64,000 nucleotides of DNA from Pseudofrankia saprophytica (GTDB lineage Bacteria; Actinomycetota; Actinomycetes; Frankiales; Frankiaceae), in NCBI RefSeq assembly GCF_000235425.2, contig NZ_KI912266.1, positions 674,273-738,272 on the forward strand. Direction: 5' to 3'. Below, piece after piece: positions 51,083 to 59,885 of this stretch. Both the position numbers and the translations under genes were made by a program. The notes beneath the pieces are model-generated. The model had not been told where the DNA came from and did no database searches. It saw nothing but the letters and a program-made list of their open reading frames with translations. The stretch's first letter is position 1. Each line of letters begins with the position of its first letter.

Positions 51083-52465
51083 TCAGACTTTGGTGAGGCG
51101 TTTCGGGGACGGGCGGAGGAAGACGTACCAGGTGAGAGCGAAGCAGATCGCGTAGTAGGCGATGAAGACGATGTATGCCCCGTTTCCGGACTTGTAGGTG
51201 AGGAAGGATTGGCGGAAGGCGAGGTTGACCAGCACGCCGCCGAAGGCGCCGATCGCACCGGCGACACCGATGAGCGCGCCGGCCAGCCGGCGCGCTTCCC
51301 GGTCGGAGGTGGTCTGGTCCGCTCCGGTGGCGATGCGCAGCTTCGACTTGGCCCGGAAGATGGCCGGGATCATCTTGTAGGTCGAGCCGTTTCCCACCCC
51401 GCTGAAGACGAACAGTGCGATGAACCCGACGAGGAACAATGCCAGTGACTTGTTCAGCGACGCGACCAGTACGAGCGCGGCGCTGACGGCCATCGCGACG
51501 AAGTTCCAGAAGGATACCTTCGCACCGCCGAGCCGGTCGGCCAGGGCGCCGCCCACGGGGCGGATCAGTGAACCGAGCAGCGGTCCGAGGAAAGTCAGGT
51601 AGGCGGCCTTGATGGGTGTGTCGAAGTCGGACTTGAATTGGACCTGAAGGACCTGGCCGAACGCGAAACCGAAGCCGATGAACGAGCCGAAGGTGCCGAT
51701 GTAGAGCACCGACATGATCCAGGTGTAGCCGTCCCGGCAGACGTCCCGCATGGCCCGCTTGTCATTGCGGGCGGAGGTCAGGTTGTCCATGAACAGGTAG
51801 GCGCCGAGAGCGGCGAGGACGATGAGCGGGATGTAGACGGCGAGCACGACCCGGGGGTGGCCCCTGCCTGCGGTGGCGAGCACGAGCAGACCGACGAGTT
51901 GGACCGCGGCCACGCCGATGTTGCCGCCGCCGGCGTTGAGGCCGAGGGCGCGGCCCTTGAGTCGTTCAGGGAAGTAGGCGTTGATGTTTGTCATCGACGA
52001 GGCGAAGTTCCCGCCGCCGACACCGGCGACGGCCGCGACGATGAGCAGGGTGCTGTAGGAGGCGCCGGGCTTCAGGATGATCGCGGCCAGAATGGTCGGG
52101 ACCAGCAGGATGGACGCGCTGAAGACGGTCCAGTTCCGACCGCCGAACGTGGCCACCGCGAAGGTGTAGGGCAGCCGCAGCACGGAACCGACCAGCGTCG
52201 GCACCGAGGTCAGCAGGAATTTCCCGGCCGCGTCGATGTGATATTGGGGGCCGAGGAACAGCACGAGGACGGACCACAGGCTCCAGATGGAGAAACCGAT
52301 GTGTTCCGAGAGGATCGAGAAGACCAGGTTACGGCGGGCGACCTTGGCGCCGCCGCCGGACCAGAACGTGGTTTCCTCGGGCCGCCAGTCCTCGATCCAG
52401 CGGCCTCGCTGGATCGGGATGGTGACGGATCCGGCCGACGGGACATCCTCCAGTGAGGTGCTCAT
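51083..52465 (-). CDS. narK: nitrate/nitrite transporter NarK (MFS)
   Basis: 460 aa from an ATG at 52465, preceded by AGGAG at 8 nt. Twelve membrane helices. The nitrate-porter signatures are visible: F-A-S-S-M-T-N-I-N-A-Y-F-P and L-N-A-G-G-G-N-I-G in the first half and G-V-G-N-G-S-T-Y-K-M-I-P in the second. It is divergent from nasA with ~300 bp between, forming a nitrate uptake and assimilation unit. Confidence 0.95.
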   Translation of the reverse strand: MSTSLEDVPSAGSVTIPIQRGRWIEDWRPEETTFWSGGGAKVARRNLVFSILSEHIGFSIWSLWSVLVLFLGPQYHIDAAGKFLLTSVPTLVGSVLRLPYTFAVATFGGRNWTVFSASILLVPTILAAIILKPGASYSTLLIVAAVAGVGGGNFASSMTNINAYFPERLKGRALGLNAGGGNIGVAAVQLVGLLVLATAGRGHPRVVLAVYIPLIVLAALGAYLFMDNLTSARNDKRAMRDVCRDGYTWIMSVLYIGTFGSFIGFGFAFGQVLQVQFKSDFDTPIKAAYLTFLGPLLGSLIRPVGGALADRLGGAKVSFWNFVAMAVSAALVLVASLNKSLALFLVGFIALFVFSGVGNGSTYKMIPAIFRAKSKLRIATGADQTTSDREARRLAGALIGVAGAIGAFGGVLVNLAFRQSFLTYKSGNGAYIVFIAYYAICFALTWYVFLRPSPKRLTKV

Positions 52466-52684
52466 GGGCGCGCTCCTGCGGCGTCGGGCTGGTCCCATGA
52501 CGGTAGGTACACGCCGGCCGCATGGGGCGTGGGTGTAACAAGCCGGGATGGCCACTCACCGCCCCGCCGGCGGCCGGCGCGCGGGAGTCTCGCGGCTGAG
52601 AAGGCCCACGCCGGCTGCCCGTGGCAGGGTCGGGCCAGCGGTGGGATCGGGTGGCTGGCCGCGGCTGGATCTCGGTGGCGGTAG

Positions 52685-52711
52685 GTAACACGCACGGCAC
52701 TGCGACGAAAC
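52685..52711. promoter_or_regulatory. possible GlnR box in narK-nasA intergenic region
   Basis: GTAAC-n6-GGCAC-n6-GAAAC is found with the 6-bp spacing used by actinobacterial GlnR sites (a/b half-sites GTnAC and GnAAC). The middle half-site is degenerate. GlnR controls nitrate-assimilation genes in Streptomyces, so the position 53 bp upstream of nasA is sensible. Confidence 0.4.
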
Positions 52712-52763
52712 CGCCAGATCTGAGCATGTCGTCTATGGCGGCGTCTGTGGTGGTGGGCAGCGG

Positions 52764-55318
52764 GTGACGGCCACGGCGACGCACTGTCCCTACTGCTCCT
52801 TGCAGTGCGGGATCGAGCTACGCCCGGGTCGGACCTCGGTCGGCCTCACACCGCAGGACGACTTCCCGACCAATCGGGGCGGGTTGTGCTCGAAGGGGTG
52901 GACGGCGGCGGACCTGCTCGACCACGGCGAGCGGCTGACCACCCCGCTGGTGCGTGATGGCCGCGGCGGCGAGTTACGGCCGGCGTCGTGGGAGGAGGCG
53001 CTGGACCGGGTCGTGGCGGCGATCCGGGACTGCCAGGCCCGCTACGGGCCGGACAGTGTGGGCTGCTTCGGCGGGGGTGGGCTGACCAACGAGAAGGCGT
53101 ACACGCTGGGCAAGTTCGTCCGGGTGGGGCTGGGGAGCCGGTCGATCGACTACAACGGCCGGTTCTGCATGTCCTCGGCCGCCGCCGCCAGCAGCCGCGC
53201 GTTCGGGATCGACCGGGGGTTGCCGTTCCCGGTGAGCGATATCGCCGAGGCGCAGGCGGTGCTGCTGGTCGGCAGCAACCCGGCGGACACGATGCCGCCG
53301 GTGATGCAGTGGTTCGACGCCGGCCGGGCGCCCGGCGCCCGGCACGTGGTGGTCGACCCGCGGGCGACCGCGACCGCCCGCGGCGCCTGGCTGCACCTGC
53401 AGAACACCCCTGGCAGCGACCTCGCGTTGGCGAACGGGCTGCTGCACATCGCGATCCGCGACGGCCTGGTCGACGACGACTACGTCGCGGCACGGGCGGT
53501 GGGGTTCGACGCGGTGCGCCAGACGGTCGCCGGATACTGGCCAGGCCGGGTCGAACGGATCACCGGCGTGCCGGAGGCGGACCTGCGCCGCACGGTCCAC
53601 CTGCTCGCCGAGGCGGACCGGGCGATGGTGCTCACCGCACGGGGCGCCGAGCAGCACGCGTCCGGCACGGCCACCGTCGCCGCCTGGATCAACCTGGCGC
53701 TCGCGCTGGGGCTGCCGGGCCGGCCCTCCTCTGGCTACGGCACGATCACCGGGCAGGGCAACGGGCAGGGCGGGCGGGAACACGGGCATAAAGCCGACCA
53801 GCTCCCCGGCTACCGGAACTGTCCGACCCGGCCGACCGGGCGCACGTCGCCGCCGTCTGGGGCATCGACCCGGACACGCTGCCACCGCCGGGACCGTCCG
53901 CGTACGAGCTACTCGACGCACTCGGCAGCGACGGCGGGGTGCGGGCGCTGCTGGTGGTCGCGTCCAACCCGGCAGTGTCGGCCCCGGACGCGAACCGCAT
54001 CGCCCGGCGGCTCGCGGCCCTGGACTTCCTGGCCGTGTCCGACTTCTTCGTCTCCGAGACCGCGCAGCTGGCCGATGTGGTGCTGCCGACCGCGCAGTGG
54101 GCCGAAGAGGAGGGGACACTGACCAACCTGGAAGGCCGCGTCCTGCTGCGCCGCGCCGCGCTGCCCCCACCCGACGGCGTGCGGACCGACCTGCAGGTGT
54201 TCGCGGAACTGGCCCGGCGGCTCGGCCGGGGTCAGTTCTTCACCGACTCACCGCGGATGGTGTTCGACGAGCTGCGCCGGGCCAGCGCCGGCGGCCTGGC
54301 GGACTACGCGGGGATCACCTACGAGCGGATCGCCGCTGAACGCGGCGTGTTCTGGCCCTGCCCCGACATCGACCATCCCGGCACCCCCCGGCTGTTCACC
54401 GACCGGTTCGCCACCGCGGACGGCCGCGCCCGGTTCGTCGCGGTCCGCCACCAGGGACCCGCGGAACAACCCGACCGCGGCTACCCGTACTACCTGACCA
54501 CCGGCCGGATCATGCAGCAGTACCAGTCCGGTACCCAAACCCGGCGGGTACGGGCGCTGCTGACGGCCGACCCCGACCCGGCCGTCGAGATCCACCCCAC
54601 GCTCGCGGCCCAACATGAGATCACGCCTGGCGATCTGGTCGAGGTGTCCTCCCGTCGGGGCCGGGCGGTGTTCCGCGCTCGGGTCAGCGACACCATCCGC
54701 CCCGACACCTTGTTCGCCTCGTTCCACTGGAGCGGGCTGTCGACCGCCAACCTGCTGACCAACCCGGCGCTGGACCCGACCTCACGGATGCCGGAGTTCA
54801 AGGCGTGCGCAGTGACGATCCGTCGCCTCGATGGCCTGCCCGACGGCGGCAGCACCGTGCCGGCTGGCGCGACCGTGCCCGTCGCCGACACCACTGGGAC
54901 GACCCGGCCGCCGGGCGCCACATCCCTGGCCCCGCCTCCGCTGTCCGCACCGACCCGGAAGGACCGCCGCATGCACAGCACGCCACGTTTCCTGCAGGGG
55001 GTCTTCCCCTTCGAGGGCCACGGCCTGCAAAAGCCGTTCCTGCTCGACCCGTCGCTGACCTATGTGGTCCCACCCGGCATCGCCACCCAGCCGGTGTACG
55101 TCCGCGCCGGCAACTCCACCAGCGAGCTGATCTACCTTGTGCTGCTGCGGGACGGCACGCCGATGCGCTACTTCCCCGTCGGCGCCAAAGGCGACATCCA
55201 CGTGCCGCTGCGGGTGGTGGAGGACCTCCTCGGCGACGCCCGCATCGAGGTGCACGTGGCCGCGCCGGAAGGAACCGCCGGCACGGTGGTCGTCGACCTC
55301 GGCCTCATCGAGGTGTGA
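52764..55318 (+). pseudogene. nasA: assimilatory nitrate reductase (NasA-type), frameshifted, with extra C-terminal domain
   Basis: Frame one (from the GTG at 52764) encodes the [4Fe-4S] ligands C8, C11, C15, C42 and the molybdopterin core up to H-G-H-K-A-D-Q-L-P-G-Y-R. At ~53815-53819 one base is missing (the sequence CGGAACTG lacks a base before CTG); the frame beginning at 53819 continues seamlessly (D-P-A-D-R-A-H-V, V-V-A-S-N-P, L-P-T-A-Q-W-A-E-E-E-G-T-L-T-N). The two parts together match a NasA of about 700 aa. The reading frame then continues through a Pro/Thr linker into a further ~115-residue module (~54971-55318). A mutation or an assembly error may explain the shift. Confidence 0.85.
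54971..55318 (+). other. C-terminal module of nasA, possible separately translated gene
   Basis: An ATG at 54971 is preceded by GGAAGGA at suitable spacing, inside the nasA frame. From here 115 residues form a distinct domain (F-L-Q-G-V-F-P-F-E-G-H-G-L, Y-V-V-P-P-G, Q-P-V-Y-V-R-A-G-N-S-T). It may be translated on its own or only as a fusion with the reductase. I do not recognise the domain with certainty. Confidence 0.5.
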
Positions 55319-55323
55319 CCGCG

Positions 55324-57828
55324 ATGACCACCACCATGCCGGCACAGCGGCAGCCCGCCGACCGCCCCCGCCAGCGTCTCGTCGTCGTCGGAAACGGGAT
55401 GGCCGGCGTCCGCGCCGTGGAGGAGATCCTGGCCCGCCGCGGCGGGAGCATGTTCGCCATCACCATCTACGGCGACGAGCCGTACGGCAACTACAACCGC
55501 ATCCTGCTGTCGAACGTGCTCGCCGGGATCGAGGACGAGAAGGAAATCTTCCTTAACCCACTCGACTGGTACCGGTCCAACGGCATCCGCCTGCACGCCG
55601 GGGTCCGGGTCACCCGGATCGACCGCTACGCCAGGGCGGTGTTCGCCCCGGACGGAACCGCCCAACCGTATGACAAACTGATCATCGCGACCGGCAGCCG
55701 AGCGTTCATCCCCCCGATCAACGGGGTGCACCGGTCCGATGGCACCCTCACCCCCGGGGTGTTCGCGTTCCGCACCCTCGACGACTGCCGGCAGATGATC
55801 GCCGCCGCCCGCGGCCACCGGACCGCCGTCGTGATCGGCGGCGGGCTGCTCGGCCTGGAGGCCGCCCGCGGCCTGCAGAACCACGGCCTGGCCGTCCACC
55901 TCCTGCACGCCGCCCCGACCCTGATGAACGCCCAGCTCGACGCCGAGGCGGGGCAGATCCTGCGGCGCAGCGTAGAGGCCCTCGGCATCACCGTCCACAC
56001 CCGCGCGAGGACCACCGCCGTGCTCGGCGACGACACCGTCACCGGGGTCACCCTCGCGGACGGCACCCACATCGGGGCGGACATGGTCGTGATCGCCACC
56101 GGGATCCGCTCCAACAGCGAACTCGGCGCCCGCGCCGGCCTGGAGGTCGAACGCGCGATCGTCACGGACGATCAGATGCGCGCCATCAACGACCCCGACA
56201 TCTACGTCGTCGGCGAATGCGCCCAGCACCGCGGCGAGGTGTATGGGCTCGTCGCCCCGCTGTGGGAACAGGCGACCGTGCTCGCCGAGCACATCACCGG
56301 CGCCAACCCGCACGCCGCCTACCACGGCTCGAAAATCGCCACAAAACTGAAGGTCGCCGGCTGCGACGTCGCCACCATGGGCCTGAAGGAACCCGAACGC
56401 GACGACGACGAGGTCGTCCGCTTCATCGAACCAAGACACGGCGTGTACAAGAGCGTCGTCATCCGCGACGGGAAACTCGTCGGCGCGACCCTGCTCGGCG
56501 ACACCCGCAAAGCCGCGTTCCTCATCCAGGCGTTCGACCGGGGTCTGCCGCTCCCCAAAGCCCGCCTGGAGATGCTGTTCGACATCGGCACCCCACCGCA
56601 GGAGGTCGGCGCCGCCGAACTCGCCGACGACACCCAGGTCTGCAACTGCAACGGAGTGTCCAAGGCAGCACTGGTCGCCTGCGTCCAGGCCGGGCAGAAG
56701 ACCGTAGGCGGAGTGATGGCCGCCACCCGCGCGGGCAAGGGCTGCGGCTCCTGCAAGACCCTCGTCACACAGATCGTCGAATGGGCCGCCGGCGGCGAGG
56801 TCGAACAGGACGAGGCAGCCGACTGGTACGTGCCGGCCATCCCGATGGACAAGCCGACGCTCATCGCCGCGGTGCGGGAACGCAATCTGCGGTCGGTGTC
56901 GGCAGTGTTCGCCGCGCTCGCCCCCGACGGCCAGGAAGACGCAGCCAGCAAGATGCCGCTGACCTCCCTGCTGCGCACCATCTGGGGCCGCGACTACTTC
57001 GACGAACGCGACGCCCGGTTCGTCAACGACCGGGTCCACGCCAACATCCAGAAGGACGGCACCTTCTCCGTGGTGCCGCAGATCGCCGGCGGCGTGACGA
57101 CCCCGGCACAGCTACGCCGGATCGCCGACGTCGCGGAGAAGTACAACATCCCCATGGTCAAGATCACCGGCGGACAGCGTATCGACCTGCTCGGCGTCCG
57201 CAAGGAGGACCTGCCGAAGGTGTGGGCCGACCTGGACATGCCCTCCGGCTACGCCTACGGCAAGAGCTTCCGCACCGTGAAGACCTGCGTCGGCCTGGAG
57301 TTCTGCCGCTACGGCCTCGGTGACTCCACCGCGCTGGGCATCGCCATTGAAAAACGCTTCCAAGGATTGGAAAGCCCGGCGAAGATGAAACTCGCCGTCA
57401 CCGGCTGCCCCCGCAACTGCGCCGAGGCGCTGGTGAAGGACCTCGGCGTCGTCGCGATCGAGGGCGGCCAGTGGCAGATCTACGTCGGCGGCGCCGCCGG
57501 GGCGCACATCCGTAAAGGCGACCTACTCGCCACCGTCGACACCCCTGACCAGGTCATCACGCTCACCGGACGGTTCCTGCAGTACTACCGCGAGAACGCG
57601 AGATGGCTGGAACGGACCTATTCGTTCGTCCCCCGCCTCGGCATCGACAAGATCCGGGACGTCGTCGTCGACGACAGCGACGGCATCGCCGCCGACCTCG
57701 ACGCCCGGATGCAGCAGGCGGTCGACGCATACTCCGACCCATGGCTGGAGGGACGCGACCCCGTCACCGCCGGCCAGTTCCGCACCTCACTCCCCCTGGT
57801 CGACCTGCCGAAGGTGCCAGTCCGATGA
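55324..57828 (+). CDS. nirB: NAD(P)H-dependent assimilatory nitrite reductase, large subunit
   Basis: 834 aa from an ATG at 55324, 5 bp after the nasA stop. FAD and NAD(P)H domains (V-V-V-G-N-G-M-A-G, V-V-I-G-G-G-L-L-G-L-E-A), a BFD-type [2Fe-2S] site (C-N-C-N-G-V, G-C-G-S-C-K), and the siroheme/[4Fe-4S] site (T-C-V-G-L-E-F-C and C-P-R-N-C). It reduces nitrite to ammonium in the cytoplasm. The stop overlaps the nirD start (ATGA). Confidence 0.96.
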   Translation: MTTTMPAQRQPADRPRQRLVVVGNGMAGVRAVEEILARRGGSMFAITIYGDEPYGNYNRILLSNVLAGIEDEKEIFLNPLDWYRSNGIRLHAGVRVTRIDRYARAVFAPDGTAQPYDKLIIATGSRAFIPPINGVHRSDGTLTPGVFAFRTLDDCRQMIAAARGHRTAVVIGGGLLGLEAARGLQNHGLAVHLLHAAPTLMNAQLDAEAGQILRRSVEALGITVHTRARTTAVLGDDTVTGVTLADGTHIGADMVVIATGIRSNSELGARAGLEVERAIVTDDQMRAINDPDIYVVGECAQHRGEVYGLVAPLWEQATVLAEHITGANPHAAYHGSKIATKLKVAGCDVATMGLKEPERDDDEVVRFIEPRHGVYKSVVIRDGKLVGATLLGDTRKAAFLIQAFDRGLPLPKARLEMLFDIGTPPQEVGAAELADDTQVCNCNGVSKAALVACVQAGQKTVGGVMAATRAGKGCGSCKTLVTQIVEWAAGGEVEQDEAADWYVPAIPMDKPTLIAAVRERNLRSVSAVFAALAPDGQEDAASKMPLTSLLRTIWGRDYFDERDARFVNDRVHANIQKDGTFSVVPQIAGGVTTPAQLRRIADVAEKYNIPMVKITGGQRIDLLGVRKEDLPKVWADLDMPSGYAYGKSFRTVKTCVGLEFCRYGLGDSTALGIAIEKRFQGLESPAKMKLAVTGCPRNCAEALVKDLGVVAIEGGQWQIYVGGAAGAHIRKGDLLATVDTPDQVITLTGRFLQYYRENARWLERTYSFVPRLGIDKIRDVVVDDSDGIAADLDARMQQAVDAYSDPWLEGRDPVTAGQFRTSLPLVDLPKVPVR

Positions 57829-58175
57829 ACCCAGCCACCGAGACTGCCCACGCCAGTCCGGACGGCCGTGTGGTCCACCGCCTCGGCCCACTGGCCGACA
57901 TCCCCCTCGGAGAGGCCCGCGCCTACGCAGCCGGCGGCCGACAGATCGCCGTCTTCCGGCTACGCTCCGGCCAGCTACGGGCGATCGACGCGGTCTGCCC
58001 GCACGCCGGCGGCCCACTCGCCGACGGCCAGGCCGACGACACGGTCGTCATCTGCCCGCTGCACAGCAGCACCTTCGACCTGACCACCGGCATCTCACCC
58101 AGCGGAGCACCACCCCTAACCTGCTACCCGATCCGCGTCAGCGACGACGGAATCATCGAGATCACCATCGGCTAA
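57825..58175 (+). CDS. nirD: nitrite reductase small subunit, Rieske-type
   Basis: 116 aa. The Rieske [2Fe-2S] ligands appear as C-P-H-A-G-G-P-L and C-P-L-H-S-S-T-F-D. NirD is the small partner of NirB. It overlaps nirB by 4 bp and ends the nitrate-assimilation operon. Confidence 0.95.
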   Translation: MNPATETAHASPDGRVVHRLGPLADIPLGEARAYAAGGRQIAVFRLRSGQLRAIDAVCPHAGGPLADGQADDTVVICPLHSSTFDLTTGISPSGAPPLTCYPIRVSDDGIIEITIG

Positions 58176-58467
58176 GGGCTTGCAGATAGTCAGACCGCGT
58201 CGCCTTCGTGGTGGCCCTGGTCGCGAGCACAACGGGCAGATGCCGAATCATTGGGATGCCGGTAGTCGCAGTCGGCAATGACGGCGGGATGGGTCGTTCG
58301 CGACGGCAGACCCCCGGCGGGCCCCGCCGTCCACCGCCGGGCTCGTGGGCCAGCCTGGCGGAGCCCGCCACGCAAGGTCTTCACCCTCGACACAGCGCGA
58401 TCACAGCTGGCACACAAGCTCGCCTGCTCAAATGAACGGGTCATGAACTCCAGGCGAAGGAATCTCT
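58176..58467. other. intergenic region after nirD
   Basis: About 290 bp separating nirD from the DUF4956 gene. No gene, hairpin terminator or clear promoter was recognised; short frames on the minus strand look like chance openings. Confidence 0.4.
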
Positions 58468-59061
58468 GTGGCCCAGTGGAAGATCCTTGTTGCCGATCTG
58501 GTGGCCATCGCCGTGCTGGCGTTCGGTCTCTATTTTCCTCGGCACCACCGCCGAGACCTGGTAGCCGCTTTTCTCGGCGTGAACGTCGCCGTGCTCGCGG
58601 TGTCGACGGCGCTCGCTTCCTCGACGGTGGGCGCCGGCCTGGGACTCGGCCTGTTCGGCGTGCTGTCGATCATCCGGCTGCGGTCGTACGAGATCACTCA
58701 GCATGAGATCGCGTACTACTTCGCGGCCCTCGCGCTGGGCCTCCTCGCCGGGCTGCACCAGACACTGACCGCGCTGACCGGCGGGCTCATGGGCCTGATC
58801 GTCCTGGCGCTGTTCGTCGGTGACCATCCGAGGCTGTTTCAGCGTTATCGCCAGCAGACCCTGCGGCTGGACTCCGCGCACACGGACGAGCACGCCCTGC
58901 GCGCCCATCTGGAGATGCTCCTGAACGCCCGGGTGGTCAATCTGACAGTCCAGCACGTCGACCAGGTCAACGACACGACGCTGGTCGAGGTCCGCTACGC
59001 GCTGCTGCACGCCGAGGCGCGCCGTGCGTCGATGCCGGCTATAGAGCGGCTGACCTCATGA
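58468..59061 (+). CDS. DUF4956 membrane protein
   Basis: 197 aa from a GTG at 58468 with AAGGA upstream. Four membrane helices in the first ~125 residues, containing the family motif L-F-G-V-L-S-I-I-R-L-R-S-Y-E-I-T and E-I-A-Y-Y-F. A cytoplasmic alpha/beta tail follows (V-N-L-T-V-Q-H-V-D). In other bacteria this family is found next to VTC-domain and CotH-type genes, as here. Its stop overlaps the next start (ATGA). Confidence 0.88.
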   Translation: MAQWKILVADLVAIAVLAFGLYFPRHHRRDLVAAFLGVNVAVLAVSTALASSTVGAGLGLGLFGVLSIIRLRSYEITQHEIAYYFAALALGLLAGLHQTLTALTGGLMGLIVLALFVGDHPRLFQRYRQQTLRLDSAHTDEHALRAHLEMLLNARVVNLTVQHVDQVNDTTLVEVRYALLHAEARRASMPAIERLTS

Positions 59062-59885
59062 AGACCACCGGCAGGAACACATCGATCGACGCCTTCCCGC
59101 CGATCGAGCTGGACGAGTTGGTTGAACGGGCGGAACTGCTCCGGCGGGTCGACCACAAGTACGTCCTGCCTTCCCGTGACCTGCCCGCGCTGCTGGAATC
59201 GCTGGCCGTTCTGGGCGGCGTACGGGTGTTGGAGATCGACGGGCGACGAGAGCTCGACTACCGGTCCGTCTATTTCGACACCCCGAACCTGGACAGCTAT
59301 CTGGGCGCGGCCCGCGGCCGGCGCCGACGGTTCAAGCTCAGGACGCGCAGCTATCTGGACACGGGCGCGCGTTACCTGGAGGTCAAGACGCGCTGCGCCC
59401 GCGGTGCCACGGTCAAACAGCGGACTCCGTACTGGGGAGACACCCACCACCTCGACGCCCGCGCCCGTGCGTACACCGACGCCGTCCTGGCCGCGGCGGG
59501 TATCCGCGTCGAGCATCTGCGGTTCGACCCGGCTCTGATCAGCGCCTACCGGCGGTCCACTCTGTTCATCCCGTCCGCCGCCGCCCGGGTGACGATCGAC
59601 ACCTCGCTGGCCTGGGCGCTGCCGGACGGACCAGCCATCGAGACCCCACGGCGTGTCGTCGTCGAGACCAAGTCGCCCCGGGATGCGTCCGACGTCGACC
59701 GGCTGCTGTGGTCCCTGCAGCACCGCCCCTGCTCGATGTCGAAATACACCACCGGCCTGGCCGCCCTGCGGTCCGACCTGCCCGCCAACCGGTGGCACCC
59801 CGTGCTGCGGCGCCACTTCGCCGAATCCGCGACCGGGAGGACCCGGCCCGCCCGCGCCTGTTCGGCGCAGGAGACGAGACCATGA
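59058..59885 (+). CDS. VTC-domain protein (polyphosphate polymerase-like)
   Basis: 275 aa. Tunnel-fold VTC/TTM features: R-V-D-H-K-Y-V-L-P, Y-R-S-V-Y-F-D-T-P, R-R-R-R-F-K-L-R-T-R-x-Y, Y-L-E-V-K-T-R and V-E-T-K-S. The yeast VTC4 domain makes polyphosphate from ATP; bacterial members are mostly untested. Joined by 4-bp overlaps to the DUF4956 gene before and the secreted repeat protein after, so the three act together. Confidence 0.88.
   Translation: MKTTGRNTSIDAFPPIELDELVERAELLRRVDHKYVLPSRDLPALLESLAVLGGVRVLEIDGRRELDYRSVYFDTPNLDSYLGAARGRRRRFKLRTRSYLDTGARYLEVKTRCARGATVKQRTPYWGDTHHLDARARAYTDAVLAAAGIRVEHLRFDPALISAYRRSTLFIPSAAARVTIDTSLAWALPDGPAIETPRRVVVETKSPRDASDVDRLLWSLQHRPCSMSKYTTGLAALRSDLPANRWHPVLRRHFAESATGRTRPARACSAQETRP

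Noticed and set aside
58190-58444. Minus-strand 84-codon frame after nirD, considered as a transposase fragment
   Set aside because: No DDE or other transposase motif and no inverted repeats nearby.
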